A stretch of 5,237 nt of DNA from Pseudomonadota bacterium (GTDB lineage Bacteria > Pseudomonadota > Alphaproteobacteria > Rhizobiales > Rhizobiaceae). Position 1 is the first letter of the stretch. Every line of letters begins with the position of its first letter. The stretch is from assembly GCA_023393575.1 (NCBI GenBank), contig JAEWKX010000180.1, forward strand, positions 1-5,237, written 5' to 3'. The position numbers and the translations under genes are program-made. This document shows positions 1 through 5,237 of the stretch, piece after piece. Below the pieces are notes generated by a model that worked only from the letters and a program-made list of their open reading frames with translations, did not search any database and was not told the origin of the DNA.

Positions 1-69
1 AAGCTTTTCGTAAAACCAATCGCTATCTATCCCGACTATTGTGTGCCTCCTCAGCAACAGCAGGCAGAA

Positions 70-98
70 ACCATAGCAAGACGTTGCGACAAGGACAA
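70..98 (-). promoter_or_regulatory. Candidate leftward sigma-70 promoter after the ligase gene
   Basis: On the minus strand TTGTCC (98-93) and TATGGT (75-70) are separated by exactly 17 bases, a fair -35/-10 pair. It points toward the left edge and would start transcription near 63. An AGGAGG lies at 51-46, but no ATG or GTG follows at usable spacing before the window ends. The target gene is therefore either outside the window or absent. Confidence 0.3.
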
Positions 99-122
99 TT
101 ATTTCGGGTGTTGTTGCGATAA
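83..122 (-). repeat. Ten-base direct repeat, possible operator pair
   Basis: TTGTCGCAAC (92-83) and TTATCGCAAC (122-113) on the minus strand are identical at nine of ten positions and lie exactly 30 bases apart. The proximal copy fills part of the spacer of the candidate promoter. Such an arrangement would suit a regulator binding twice on roughly one face of the helix. The regulator is unknown. Confidence 0.3.
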
Positions 123-124
123 TC

Positions 125-1495
125 TCAAGCCCGCTCGAAGCCCCGCGCCACCTCCCAATCCGTTATCCTGCGATCGTACTCTTCTTGCTCCCATCGCGCC
201 GCCCGCGCATAGTGGTCGATCACGTCGTCGCCGAAGGCGGAGCGGAGCATGGCGGAGCCGGACATCATCGCCGTCGCGTCCCGCAGGGTATGCGGGATTT
301 CGCGGACATCCTTGCCGCCATAGGCATCGCCGACGAAGGCCGGCTCGAGTTCCATCCTGTTCTCGATCCCGTCTATGCCTGCGGCGAGCAGTGCCGCCAT
401 GGCGAGATAGGGATTGAGGTCCGAGCCCCCGACGCGGCATTCGATCCGGATGCCCTTGGTCTCCTCGCCGCAGAGGCGATAGCCGGCGGTGCGGTTGTCC
501 TTGGACCAGACCGCCTTGGTCGGCGCGAAGGTGCCGGCCATGAAACGCTTGTAGGAGTTGATGTAGGGAGCCAGGAAATAGGTGATCTCGCCGGCATGGG
601 CGAGCAGCCCGGCCACGTAGTGTTTCATCGTCTCCGACATGCCGTACTCGCTCTCCCTCTCGAAGAAGAGCGGTGTCTTGCCGTCGGCGCTCCACAGCGA
701 CTGGTGGATGTGCGACGACGATCCGGCGGCGTTGTAGTTCCACTTGGCAAGGAAGGTGATGGCCTTGCCCTTGGACCAGGCGATCTCCTTGCAGCCGTTC
801 TTGATGACCGCGTGCCGGTCGGCCATGGTCAGCGCATCGGCATAGCGGACGTTGATCTCTTCCTGGCCGGCAGAGGCCTCCCCCTTGGAATTTTCGACCG
901 GAATGCCGGCGCCCTGCAAGCCGTTGCGGATTGCCCGCATCACCTCCTCTTCCTTGCTGGTCTGGAAGATATGGTAATCCTCGTTGTAGGCGCTGGCGGG
1001 CTTGAGGCTGCGGTAGCCCGATGCATGCGCCTGCTCGTAGGTCTGGTCGAACAGGAAGAATTCCAGTTCGGTGGCCATGAAGGCCTTCATGCCCATCGCC
1101 TCAAGGCGGGCAACCTGCTTCTTGAGGATCGCCCGCGGCGAATGCGGCACCTCCTCGTGGGTGTGGTGGTCAAGCACGTCGCAAAGGACCAGCGCTGTAC
1201 CTTCGAGCCAGGGAATGCGCCTGAGGGTCGAAAGATCCGGCTTCATCGTATAGTCGCCATACCCCTTTTCCCAGCTTGTCGCTTTGTAGCCGGAGATCGT
1301 TTCCATCTCCATGTCGGTGGCAAGGAGGTAGTTGCAGCTGTGGGTTTCCTCATAGGCGCCCTCGATGAAGAACTGCGCCTGGAAGCGCTTTCCCATCAGG
1401 CGGCCCTGCATATCCACGAGACAGGCGAGAACGGTATCGATGCGACCGTCCGCGACGTCGCGTTTCAGGTCATTGAATGTATAGGTGGCGGACAT
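125..1495 (-). CDS. Glutamine synthetase family protein (PuuA/GSIII-like gamma-glutamyl ligase)
   Basis: A 456-residue cytoplasmic ATP-dependent ligase of the glutamine synthetase superfamily. An N-terminal beta-grasp domain (about residues 5-105) precedes the catalytic domain (about 113-450). Visible active-site elements are the metal-binding ATELEFFLF block (E143, E145), E207 and E213 in the GEASAGQEE stretch, the SSSHIH histidines (H262, H264), N334-R335 of the DNRT block, and E352/R354 of RIECR. These match the glutamine synthetase metal, glutamate and phosphate sites. The C-terminal tyrosine region that is adenylylated in GlnA is not recognisable, and the ending RITDWEVARGFERA resembles the gamma-glutamylputrescine synthetase (PuuA) group. 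It therefore probably joins glutamate to an amine other than ammonia; the substrate is not known. I chose the ATG at 1495 because the family's N-terminal homology begins there and a GGAAG lies 5 bases upstream. The 56-residue extension to 1663 runs back across the hairpin into the binding-protein gene and looks spurious. It is the last gene of the visible cluster, 70 bases after dctP. Confidence 0.93.
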   Translation of the reverse strand: MSATYTFNDLKRDVADGRIDTVLACLVDMQGRLMGKRFQAQFFIEGAYEETHSCNYLLATDMEMETISGYKATSWEKGYGDYTMKPDLSTLRRIPWLEGTALVLCDVLDHHTHEEVPHSPRAILKKQVARLEAMGMKAFMATELEFFLFDQTYEQAHASGYRSLKPASAYNEDYHIFQTSKEEEVMRAIRNGLQGAGIPVENSKGEASAGQEEINVRYADALTMADRHAVIKNGCKEIAWSKGKAITFLAKWNYNAAGSSSHIHQSLWSADGKTPLFFERESEYGMSETMKHYVAGLLAHAGEITYFLAPYINSYKRFMAGTFAPTKAVWSKDNRTAGYRLCGEETKGIRIECRVGGSDLNPYLAMAALLAAGIDGIENRMELEPAFVGDAYGGKDVREIPHTLRDATAMMSGSAMLRSAFGDDVIDHYARAARWEQEEYDRRITDWEVARGFERA

Positions 1496-1500
1496 GGAGG

Positions 1501-1505
1501 CTTCC
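1501..1505 (-). promoter_or_regulatory. Ribosome binding site supporting the 1495 start of the ligase gene
   Basis: On the minus strand GGAAG lies five bases before the ATG at 1495-1493. It is a moderate Shine-Dalgarno match. It favours the 456-residue protein over the longer open frame that starts at 1663 inside the upstream gene. Confidence 0.5.
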
Positions 1506-1524
1506 AACGGGACGGATACGGGAA

Positions 1525-1559
1525 GAGCGGCGGGGCACGCCGGAGCCGCCCCGCCGCTC
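1525..1559 (-). terminator. Strong GC hairpin between dctP and the ligase gene (attenuator or mRNA-protecting stem)
   Basis: Bases 1525-1536 (GAGCGGCGGGGC) and 1548-1559 (GCCCCGCCGCTC) are a perfect 12-bp inverted repeat around an 11-base loop. The stem begins 7 bases past the dctP stop codon in the direction of transcription. On the transcript it is followed by UUCCCG, so it lacks the long U tract of a classic rho-independent terminator. It could be a leaky terminator that lowers expression of the ligase, or a 3' stabiliser of the binding-protein mRNA. The stem is seen directly; the role is inferred. Confidence 0.7.
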
Positions 1560-1565
1560 GATGCA

Positions 1566-2612
1566 TCAGCTGTAGCGATACGGAGGGCCGGCCTTCTCCA
1601 TGGTCTCGCGATACTTCTTGAGGATCTCGACGACCTTGGCGCAGCGTGGGCTTGTCGCCGCAACCTCGTCCCAGAACTTCAGCGCCTCGGTCTCCACCGT
1701 CTTCCATTCCGCCTCGGGAATGGTGGTCAGCTCGAGCTTGGTGCCTTCGGTGCGAAGCTGGGCCTCGCCGCCCCAATACCAGTACTGACGGTAATAGTGC
1801 GAGGAATCCATCGTGAGCTTGAAGAGCTCCTTCAGGTTGTCCGGTACCTCGTTCCAGCGATCGGCATTGGCGAAGAACGAGCCGCACCAGGCGCCGGAGA
1901 TGTTGTTGGTGAGGAAGTATTTCGTCACGTCCGCCCAGCCCACCGTGTAATCCTCGGTGATCCCCGACCATGCGATGCCGTCGATCTCGCCGGTCTGCAT
2001 GGCGACCTGGACATCTTCCCACGGCAGCGTCACCGGCACGACGCCGAATCGGGTGAGGAACTGGCCGGCGGTCGGGAAGGTGAAGATGCGCAGGCCCTTC
2101 AGGTCCTCCATGCTCTTCAGCGGCTTGTTGGTGGCGAAGTTGCAGGGGTCCCACGAGCCGGCGGATAGCCACTTCACCCCAACCTCGTTGTAGGCCTCTT
2201 CCCAGATCGCGTTCAGCCCGTACTGGTGGAACAGCGTCGGGACGTCGAGGCTGTAGCGCGAGGCGAAGGGGAAGTAGCCGCCGAACACCTTGATATCGAC
2301 CGGCGAATTCATCGAGTCGTCGTCCGATTGCACCGCGTCGATGGTGCCGGCCTGCATGGCACGGAACAGTTCGCCCGTCGGGACGAGCTGGTCGGCCGTA
2401 TAGAGCTCGATCTCCGTCTGGCCGTCGGCGATATTGTTGAAGGAATCGATCGCCCGCTTGATGACGTGCTCGGCGAGCGCCGGGCCGGCATAGGTTTGCA
2501 GACGCCAGCGGATTGGTGCCTGCGCCTTCACATAGGGTGCGGCGAGCATGGCGGGGCCGGCCGCGGCGGCCGTGAGTCCGGCCTTCTTCAGGAATTGTCG
2601 TCTGTTGGTCAT
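1566..2612 (-). CDS. TRAP transporter substrate-binding protein, DctP family, Tat-exported
   Basis: A 348-residue periplasmic solute receptor that would capture an organic acid and deliver it to the DctQ/DctM membrane pair encoded just upstream. The first 32 residues form a twin-arginine signal: NRRQFLKKAG at residues 3-12, an alanine-rich hydrophobic stretch, then a likely cleavage after VKA (30) or AQA (32). Family features include an early DQLVPTGELFRAMQAGTIDAV segment (74-94) and the typical core from LKGLRIFTF (171-179, with the conserved arginine R175), through VPVTLPWEDVQVAMQTGEIDG (192-212), to W215. The C-terminal part (250-348) is helical and rich in aromatic residues. Length is normal for the family. 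Tat export is a minority route among TRAP receptors; most use Sec. The start at 2612 has a good GAGGGA six bases upstream and places the Tat motif at the extreme N-terminus. Residues that would fix the ligand are not decidable by eye; a 2-oxoacid, hydroxyacid or amino-acid-derived carboxylate are all possible. Confidence 0.94.
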   Translation of the reverse strand: MTNRRQFLKKAGLTAAAAGPAMLAAPYVKAQAPIRWRLQTYAGPALAEHVIKRAIDSFNNIADGQTEIELYTADQLVPTGELFRAMQAGTIDAVQSDDDSMNSPVDIKVFGGYFPFASRYSLDVPTLFHQYGLNAIWEEAYNEVGVKWLSAGSWDPCNFATNKPLKSMEDLKGLRIFTFPTAGQFLTRFGVVPVTLPWEDVQVAMQTGEIDGIAWSGITEDYTVGWADVTKYFLTNNISGAWCGSFFANADRWNEVPDNLKELFKLTMDSSHYYRQYWYWGGEAQLRTEGTKLELTTIPEAEWKTVETEALKFWDEVAATSPRCAKVVEILKKYRETMEKAGPPYRYS

Positions 2613-2618
2613 GTCTGT

Positions 2619-2624
2619 TCCCTC
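2619..2624 (-). promoter_or_regulatory. Ribosome binding site of the TRAP binding-protein gene
   Basis: GAGGGA on the minus strand, separated from the ATG at 2612 by six bases. It is the clearest Shine-Dalgarno in a gap between genes here and fits a receptor made in excess of its permease. Confidence 0.65.
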
Positions 2625-2647
2625 TGTTGATGATTGATACAGTCACG

Positions 2648-2690
2648 CCACACCGGCGCGTCCGGCGTGTGGTCGGCCCGCGGTCCGGGC
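2648..2690 (-). other. Paired hairpins in the dctM-dctP gap
   Basis: Two adjacent inverted repeats fill the middle of the 96-base gap between the large permease and the binding-protein gene. The first pairs 2648-2653 (CCACAC) with 2667-2672 (GTGTGG), and continues with 2654-2656 against 2662-2664, leaving a two-base bulge and a five-base loop. The second pairs 2676-2680 (GCCCG) with 2686-2690 (CGGGC) around five bases. On the minus-strand transcript neither is followed by a U run, so simple termination is unlikely. RNA stabilisation or a processing boundary ahead of dctP is more plausible. The role is inferred. Confidence 0.5.
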
Positions 2691-2708
2691 TCTTTGTTGA
2701 AGGTTCTT

Positions 2709-4034
2709 CTATCCTCGCACATTGACGGTCTCCGGCAGCCAGAGCGCGATCTGCGGAAAGGCCATGATGATGGCGAGCCCGATCATCATGACGATGACGA
2801 AGGGCCAGACCGACCGGTAGATATCGGCGAGCGAGATCTCCGGCGGCGCCATGGCCCGCATCAGGAACAGGTTGTAGCCGAAGGGCGGCGTCATGTACGA
2901 GATCTGGCAGGTGATCGTGTAGAGCACGCCGTACCAGATCAGGTCGAAGCCGAGCTTGCCGACCAGCGGGATGTAGAGCGGCGCGACGATGACCAGCATC
3001 GCGGTGTCGTCCAGGAACATGCCCATCAGGATGAAGGAGAGCTGCATCATGATGAGGATCGTCCAGGGAGAGAGGCCCCAGTCGTTGATCAGCAGGCCCT
3101 CGATCGCCCGCACCGCCCCCAGGCCGTCGAAGACGGCGCCGAAGCAGAGTGCCGCGAGGATGATCCACATGAACATGCAGGAGATCCCGAGCGTCTGCTC
3201 GATGGGCCGCGTCAGGACGCCGTTGCCGAGGCGGCCCTTGAAGGCTGCCACCACCAGTGCAGAAAGTGCTCCCACCGCGGAACTTTCCACCAGGCTCGTA
3301 TAGCCCATCAGGAACAGGCCCATCATCAGGAAGAAGATGAGGAATGGCAGGATGCCCGCCCTCAAGAGCTTCAGCTTCTCCCCAAGCGGCAGGTTCCGCT
3401 CCTCCTTCGGCAGTACCGGGCCGAGCGACGGGTTGAGGTGGCAGCGGATCACGATATAGAGGGCGAACAGCGCGGCGAGCAGCAGCCCCGGAAATACGCC
3501 GGCGAGCCAGAGCTGTCCCACCGGCTGGCGGGCTATCATTCCGTACAGCACCAGCACGACGCTCGGCGGCACCAGGATGCCGAGCGAACTGCCCGCCTGA
3601 ATGACGCCCGACACCATCGTCTTGTCGTATCCCCGCTTCAGGAGTTCCGGGAGCGCAATGGTGGCGCCGATCGCCATCCCCGCGACGGACAGGCCGTTCA
3701 TGGCGGAGATGATCACCATCAGTCCGATCGTGCCGAGTGCGAGGCCGCCGCGCAGCCCGCCCATCCATACGTGGAAGGCTTTGTAAAGGTCCTCGGCAAT
3801 CCCCGATTCAGACAGGAGATAGCCCATGAAGATGAACATCGGCAGCGTCAGGAGCGGATACCACTTCATCAGCTTCATGGCGGCCGAGAAGCCGAGTTCG
3901 AAGCCGCCATTGCCCCACAGGATCGCAGCCGCGACGACCCCGACGAAGCCGATTACCGCGAAGACCCGTTGCCCCGTCAGCATGCTGAGCAGCATGGACG
4001 AGAACATGAAAAGAATGATCAGTTCCGGACTCAT
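2709..4034 (-). CDS. TRAP transporter large permease subunit, DctM family
   Basis: A 441-residue inner-membrane protein, the ion-coupled translocation channel of the TRAP system. Many hydrophobic segments run through its length, among them about 5-20, 24-40, 58-75, 97-112, 142-165, 177-197, 226-245, 285-305, 324-352 and 407-432, as expected for the IT superfamily fold. Family landmarks are GSSLGILVPP (148-157), SLVESSAVG (247-255, matching the usual TPTEAAAVG-type motif), MFLDDTAMLVIVAPL (339-353) and TPPFGYNLF (382-390). No gap, frameshift or missing segment is visible, and the length is standard. The start codon overlaps the stop of the small subunit as ATGA, with GGGAGG eight bases upstream inside dctQ, which points to translational coupling and near-equal synthesis of the two membrane parts. 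It works with the DctP-type receptor encoded next. Confidence 0.96.
   Translation of the reverse strand: MSPELIILFMFSSMLLSMLTGQRVFAVIGFVGVVAAAILWGNGGFELGFSAAMKLMKWYPLLTLPMFIFMGYLLSESGIAEDLYKAFHVWMGGLRGGLALGTIGLMVIISAMNGLSVAGMAIGATIALPELLKRGYDKTMVSGVIQAGSSLGILVPPSVVLVLYGMIARQPVGQLWLAGVFPGLLLAALFALYIVIRCHLNPSLGPVLPKEERNLPLGEKLKLLRAGILPFLIFFLMMGLFLMGYTSLVESSAVGALSALVVAAFKGRLGNGVLTRPIEQTLGISCMFMWIILAALCFGAVFDGLGAVRAIEGLLINDWGLSPWTILIMMQLSFILMGMFLDDTAMLVIVAPLYIPLVGKLGFDLIWYGVLYTITCQISYMTPPFGYNLFLMRAMAPPEISLADIYRSVWPFVIVMMIGLAIIMAFPQIALWLPETVNVRG
4031..4034 (-). other. ATGA stop-start overlap of dctQ and dctM
   Basis: The minus-strand sequence ATGA supplies the ATG of the large subunit (4034-4032) and the TGA of the small subunit (4033-4031). 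A terminating ribosome can reinitiate here. A strong GGGAGG at 4048-4043 lies upstream at good spacing. Confidence 0.9.
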
Positions 4035-4540
4035 GCCAGCGGCCTCCCGAGTGCGACGGCAAGGTCCTTGATGAAGATCGAAGTCGCCTGCAGGAATGTC
4101 AGGAAGATGCCGATGACCATGATGATCTTGATCGGCGCCATGTAGGGAGACCAGGAGGAATAGCTCGTCTCGTTATACTGGATGGCGTAGGCGGTACTGG
4201 AGACCCCTCCGTAGAGAAGGAAGAACAGGTAGACGAAAAGCATGAAGATCGTCACCACGTCCACGATCGCCTTGGTCTTTGGCGACCAGCGGCCATAGGC
4301 GAGGTCCATTCGGACGTGCGAATCGAGCTGGAGGGAATAGGCACCGCCCAGGATGTAGTAGGCTGCCATGACGAACTGGGCCATCTCGAGGGTCCAGAGC
4401 GACGGCAGGAACAACGACTTCGAGACGGACGACCACAACAGGATGCCCATCATCACGAAGATCAGGTACATGGTGACGCGTCCGACGCCCCTGTTGAAGC
4501 GGTCGACGGCCCGCACATAGGTTTTGAGCGCCTCAGGCAT
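4031..4540 (-). CDS. TRAP transporter small permease subunit, DctQ family
   Basis: A 169-residue inner-membrane protein that pairs with the DctM subunit. Four hydrophobic segments are visible: about 22-40, 50-70, 91-112 and 134-155. The family signature region LWTLEMAQFVMAAYYILGG (48-66) is followed by the conserved loop HVRMDL (75-80), as in other DctQ proteins. An in-frame TAG at 4558-4556 limits the start to either a GTG at 4546 or the ATG at 4540. I prefer the ATG: GGGCGG sits five bases before it but directly abuts the GTG, and relatives commonly begin MPEAL. If the GTG is used the protein is 171 residues. It lies 67 bases after the amidohydrolase gene and overlaps dctM by four bases. 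Confidence 0.93.
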   Translation of the reverse strand: MPEALKTYVRAVDRFNRGVGRVTMYLIFVMMGILLWSSVSKSLFLPSLWTLEMAQFVMAAYYILGGAYSLQLDSHVRMDLAYGRWSPKTKAIVDVVTIFMLFVYLFFLLYGGVSSTAYAIQYNETSYSSWSPYMAPIKIIMVIGIFLTFLQATSIFIKDLAVALGRPLA

Positions 4541-4555
4541 TTGCACCGCCCGGCA

Positions 4556-4585
4556 CTAAGATCGGTTGATAACGCACCCTTTCAT
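4556..4585 (-). other. Nine-codon mini-ORF just upstream of dctQ
   Basis: A short open frame, MKGCVINRS then TAG, lies in the gap between the amidohydrolase gene and dctQ, in the same frame as dctQ. A GGGAG precedes its ATG but only two bases away, which is closer than optimal. It could be a leader peptide that passes ribosomes on to dctQ, or chance. There is no amino-acid run typical of classic attenuation leaders. Confidence 0.15.
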
Positions 4586-4607
4586 TCTCCCAGTCCGTTC
4601 CACCTCG

Positions 4608-5237
4608 TTACGCGCCGCTGTTCTTGTTGTTCGCTTTCAGCGCATCAATGCTTTCCCTCAGCAGTCCGCCGAGGAAGTCCGCCGCCACTCCCTGCCCCGC
4701 CTCGTCGGCGATCAGGTCGTTGCGGATCTCGATCATCACGTTCAGAAGCCCCGCAGGCAAGGCATGAACTTCAAGCGTATGGGTCACGCCGTCCGCCGCG
4801 CCGTAAGGCTCGTTCCGTTCCACCCGGTAGAGATCCGTATCCGCCGCGGACCGGAGCATCGTATCCGCCAGCCGGCTGTCCTTGTCGTGCAGGATGCCGA
4901 TCTCGACCGCGCGCCTCTGCCCGAAATAGACCGGCGTGAAACTGTGGACGGTGACGAGAACCGTCTCCAGGCCGCCCGCTCGCCGCGTCGTTATCTCCTC
5001 GCGAATCGCTCCCTGGAAGGGGAGATAAAGAGATGTGGTGCGCAGGGATTTCTCGGCTTCCGACAGGTTCTCGTTGCCGGGGATGCGGAATATCTCGCTG
5101 ACGTCGCGCATCGCGGCAGGCGATTCCGGCGGGCGGTTGCAGTCGTAGATCAGGCGGGAAAAGCGCTGGTAGATCAGTGTCGCGTCGAGCTGCCTCGACA
5201 TCAGTTGCGCGACTGCGAGAGCACCCGGGTCCCAGGC
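4608..5237 (-). CDS. N-formylglutamate amidohydrolase family protein, C-terminal part (5' end beyond the window)
   Basis: The reading frame stays open to the right edge, so this is the last 209 residues of a protein whose start is missing. The family usually has about 250-290 residues, so some 50-80 are off the window. The visible part begins at the family's AWDPGA motif (usually AWD.GA), then shows QRFSRLIYDCNRPP (24-37), FRIPGN (50-55), TVHSFTP (96-102) with a conserved histidine, VEIGILHDKD.RLA (111-124), NEPYG (142-146) and IEIRNDLI (169-176). These fit the predicted N-formylglutamate amidohydrolase group related to HutG, a zinc-type hydrolase that releases formate or another acyl group from an N-acyl amino acid. 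The missing N-terminus would hold the first metal ligands. No histidine-degradation genes are visible beside it, so the physiological substrate may not be N-formylglutamate. The internal ATG at 5201 should not be taken as the start, because the AWD.GA motif lies upstream of it. Confidence 0.9.
   Translation of the reverse strand, partial: AWDPGALAVAQLMSRQLDATLIYQRFSRLIYDCNRPPESPAAMRDVSEIFRIPGNENLSEAEKSLRTTSLYLPFQGAIREEITTRRAGGLETVLVTVHSFTPVYFGQRRAVEIGILHDKDSRLADTMLRSAADTDLYRVERNEPYGAADGVTHTLEVHALPAGLLNVMIEIRNDLIADEAGQGVAADFLGGLLRESIDALKANNKNSGA

Larger units (their letters stand above)
1..124. other. Non-coding region downstream of the ligase gene
   Basis: After the ligase stop codon (127-125) no convincing gene is seen up to the left edge. 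The stretch is less GC-rich than the genes, as expected for an intergenic region. It contains the candidate promoter and direct repeat but no clear terminator hairpin. The window begins with AAGCTT, a HindIII site, which may be coincidence. Confidence 0.6.

Noticed and set aside
43..417. Plus-strand frame at the left edge, open from position 1
   Set aside because: Two thirds of it is antisense to the ligase, and the rest has no recognisable protein family or Shine-Dalgarno.
185..1621. A 478-codon open frame on the plus strand opposite the ligase gene
   Set aside because: It is an antisense by-product of GC-rich codon bias. The minus-strand frame has clear glutamine synthetase motifs, while this one shows no recognisable domain.
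1496..1663. N-terminal extension of the ligase to an upstream start
   Set aside because: The added 56 residues are low-complexity, read through the hairpin and overlap the end of dctP. The family homology and a ribosome site both support the ATG at 1495.
2676..2700. Plus-strand terminator: GCCCG stem followed by a T-containing tract
   Set aside because: There is no plus-strand gene to end here, the stem is only 5 bp and the T tract is interrupted. It reads better as part of the minus-strand gap structure.
1465..3768. A 767-codon minus-strand open frame spanning parts of three genes
   Set aside because: It is out of frame with the TRAP subunits and the ligase, all of which show family motifs in their own frames. 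Its Arg/Gly/Ala/Pro-rich translation is a frame shadow.
2634..4145. A 503-codon plus-strand open frame opposite the large permease gene
   Set aside because: The translation is dominated by H, E, D, R and Q in a low-complexity pattern typical of the antisense of a membrane protein gene, and it has no domain.
1..5237. CRISPR, insertion sequence, tRNA, phage or defence system
   Set aside because: No regularly spaced repeats, transposase, terminal repeats, cloverleaf-like sequence or nuclease-type genes were seen. The coding content is ordinary metabolic and transport genes.

Overview
The window carries five protein-coding genes, all on the minus strand and therefore transcribed from high to low coordinates. 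Base composition is GC-rich, roughly 60% or more by eye. Coding style and protein content (a Tat-exported TRAP binding protein, a stand-alone N-formylglutamate amidohydrolase-like enzyme and a PuuA-type glutamine synthetase homologue) suggest an alphaproteobacterium. The order Rhizobiales (Rhizobium, Sinorhizobium, Agrobacterium, Mesorhizobium) is the likeliest home. This is an inference from protein resemblance; no marker gene is present to prove it.

Layout in transcription order. (1) 5237-4608: a gene cut by the right edge, encoding the C-terminal 209 residues of an N-formylglutamate amidohydrolase family protein. (2) 4540-4031: the small membrane subunit (DctQ type) of a TRAP transporter. 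(3) 4034-2709: the large membrane subunit (DctM type), overlapping the previous gene by the four bases ATGA. (4) 2612-1566: the periplasmic substrate-binding protein (DctP type) with a twin-arginine signal peptide. (5) 1495-125: a glutamine synthetase family ligase of the PuuA/GSIII-like kind. The last 124 bases (1-124) are non-coding as far as can be seen. They hold a plausible leftward promoter and a 10-base direct repeat, perhaps serving a gene beyond the left edge.

The genes look like one operon or a tightly linked catabolic cluster. TRAP transporters import organic acids using a sodium or proton gradient. The two enzymes on either side act on gamma-glutamyl/N-acyl amino chemistry: one is predicted to hydrolyse an N-formyl amide, the other to ligate glutamate to an amine with ATP. 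A reasonable hypothesis is uptake and first-step processing of a nitrogen-containing carboxylate, but the substrate cannot be read from the sequence.

The non-coding gaps carry the most notable structure. A perfect 12-bp GC stem lies between the binding-protein gene and the ligase gene. Two adjacent hairpins lie between the large permease and the binding-protein gene. A nine-codon mini-ORF lies in frame just ahead of dctQ. The two hairpin regions bracket the binding-protein cistron and could set its level relative to its neighbours. I saw no CRISPR array, insertion sequence, tRNA, rRNA or clear sign of horizontal transfer, and nothing that convincingly amounts to an undescribed system.
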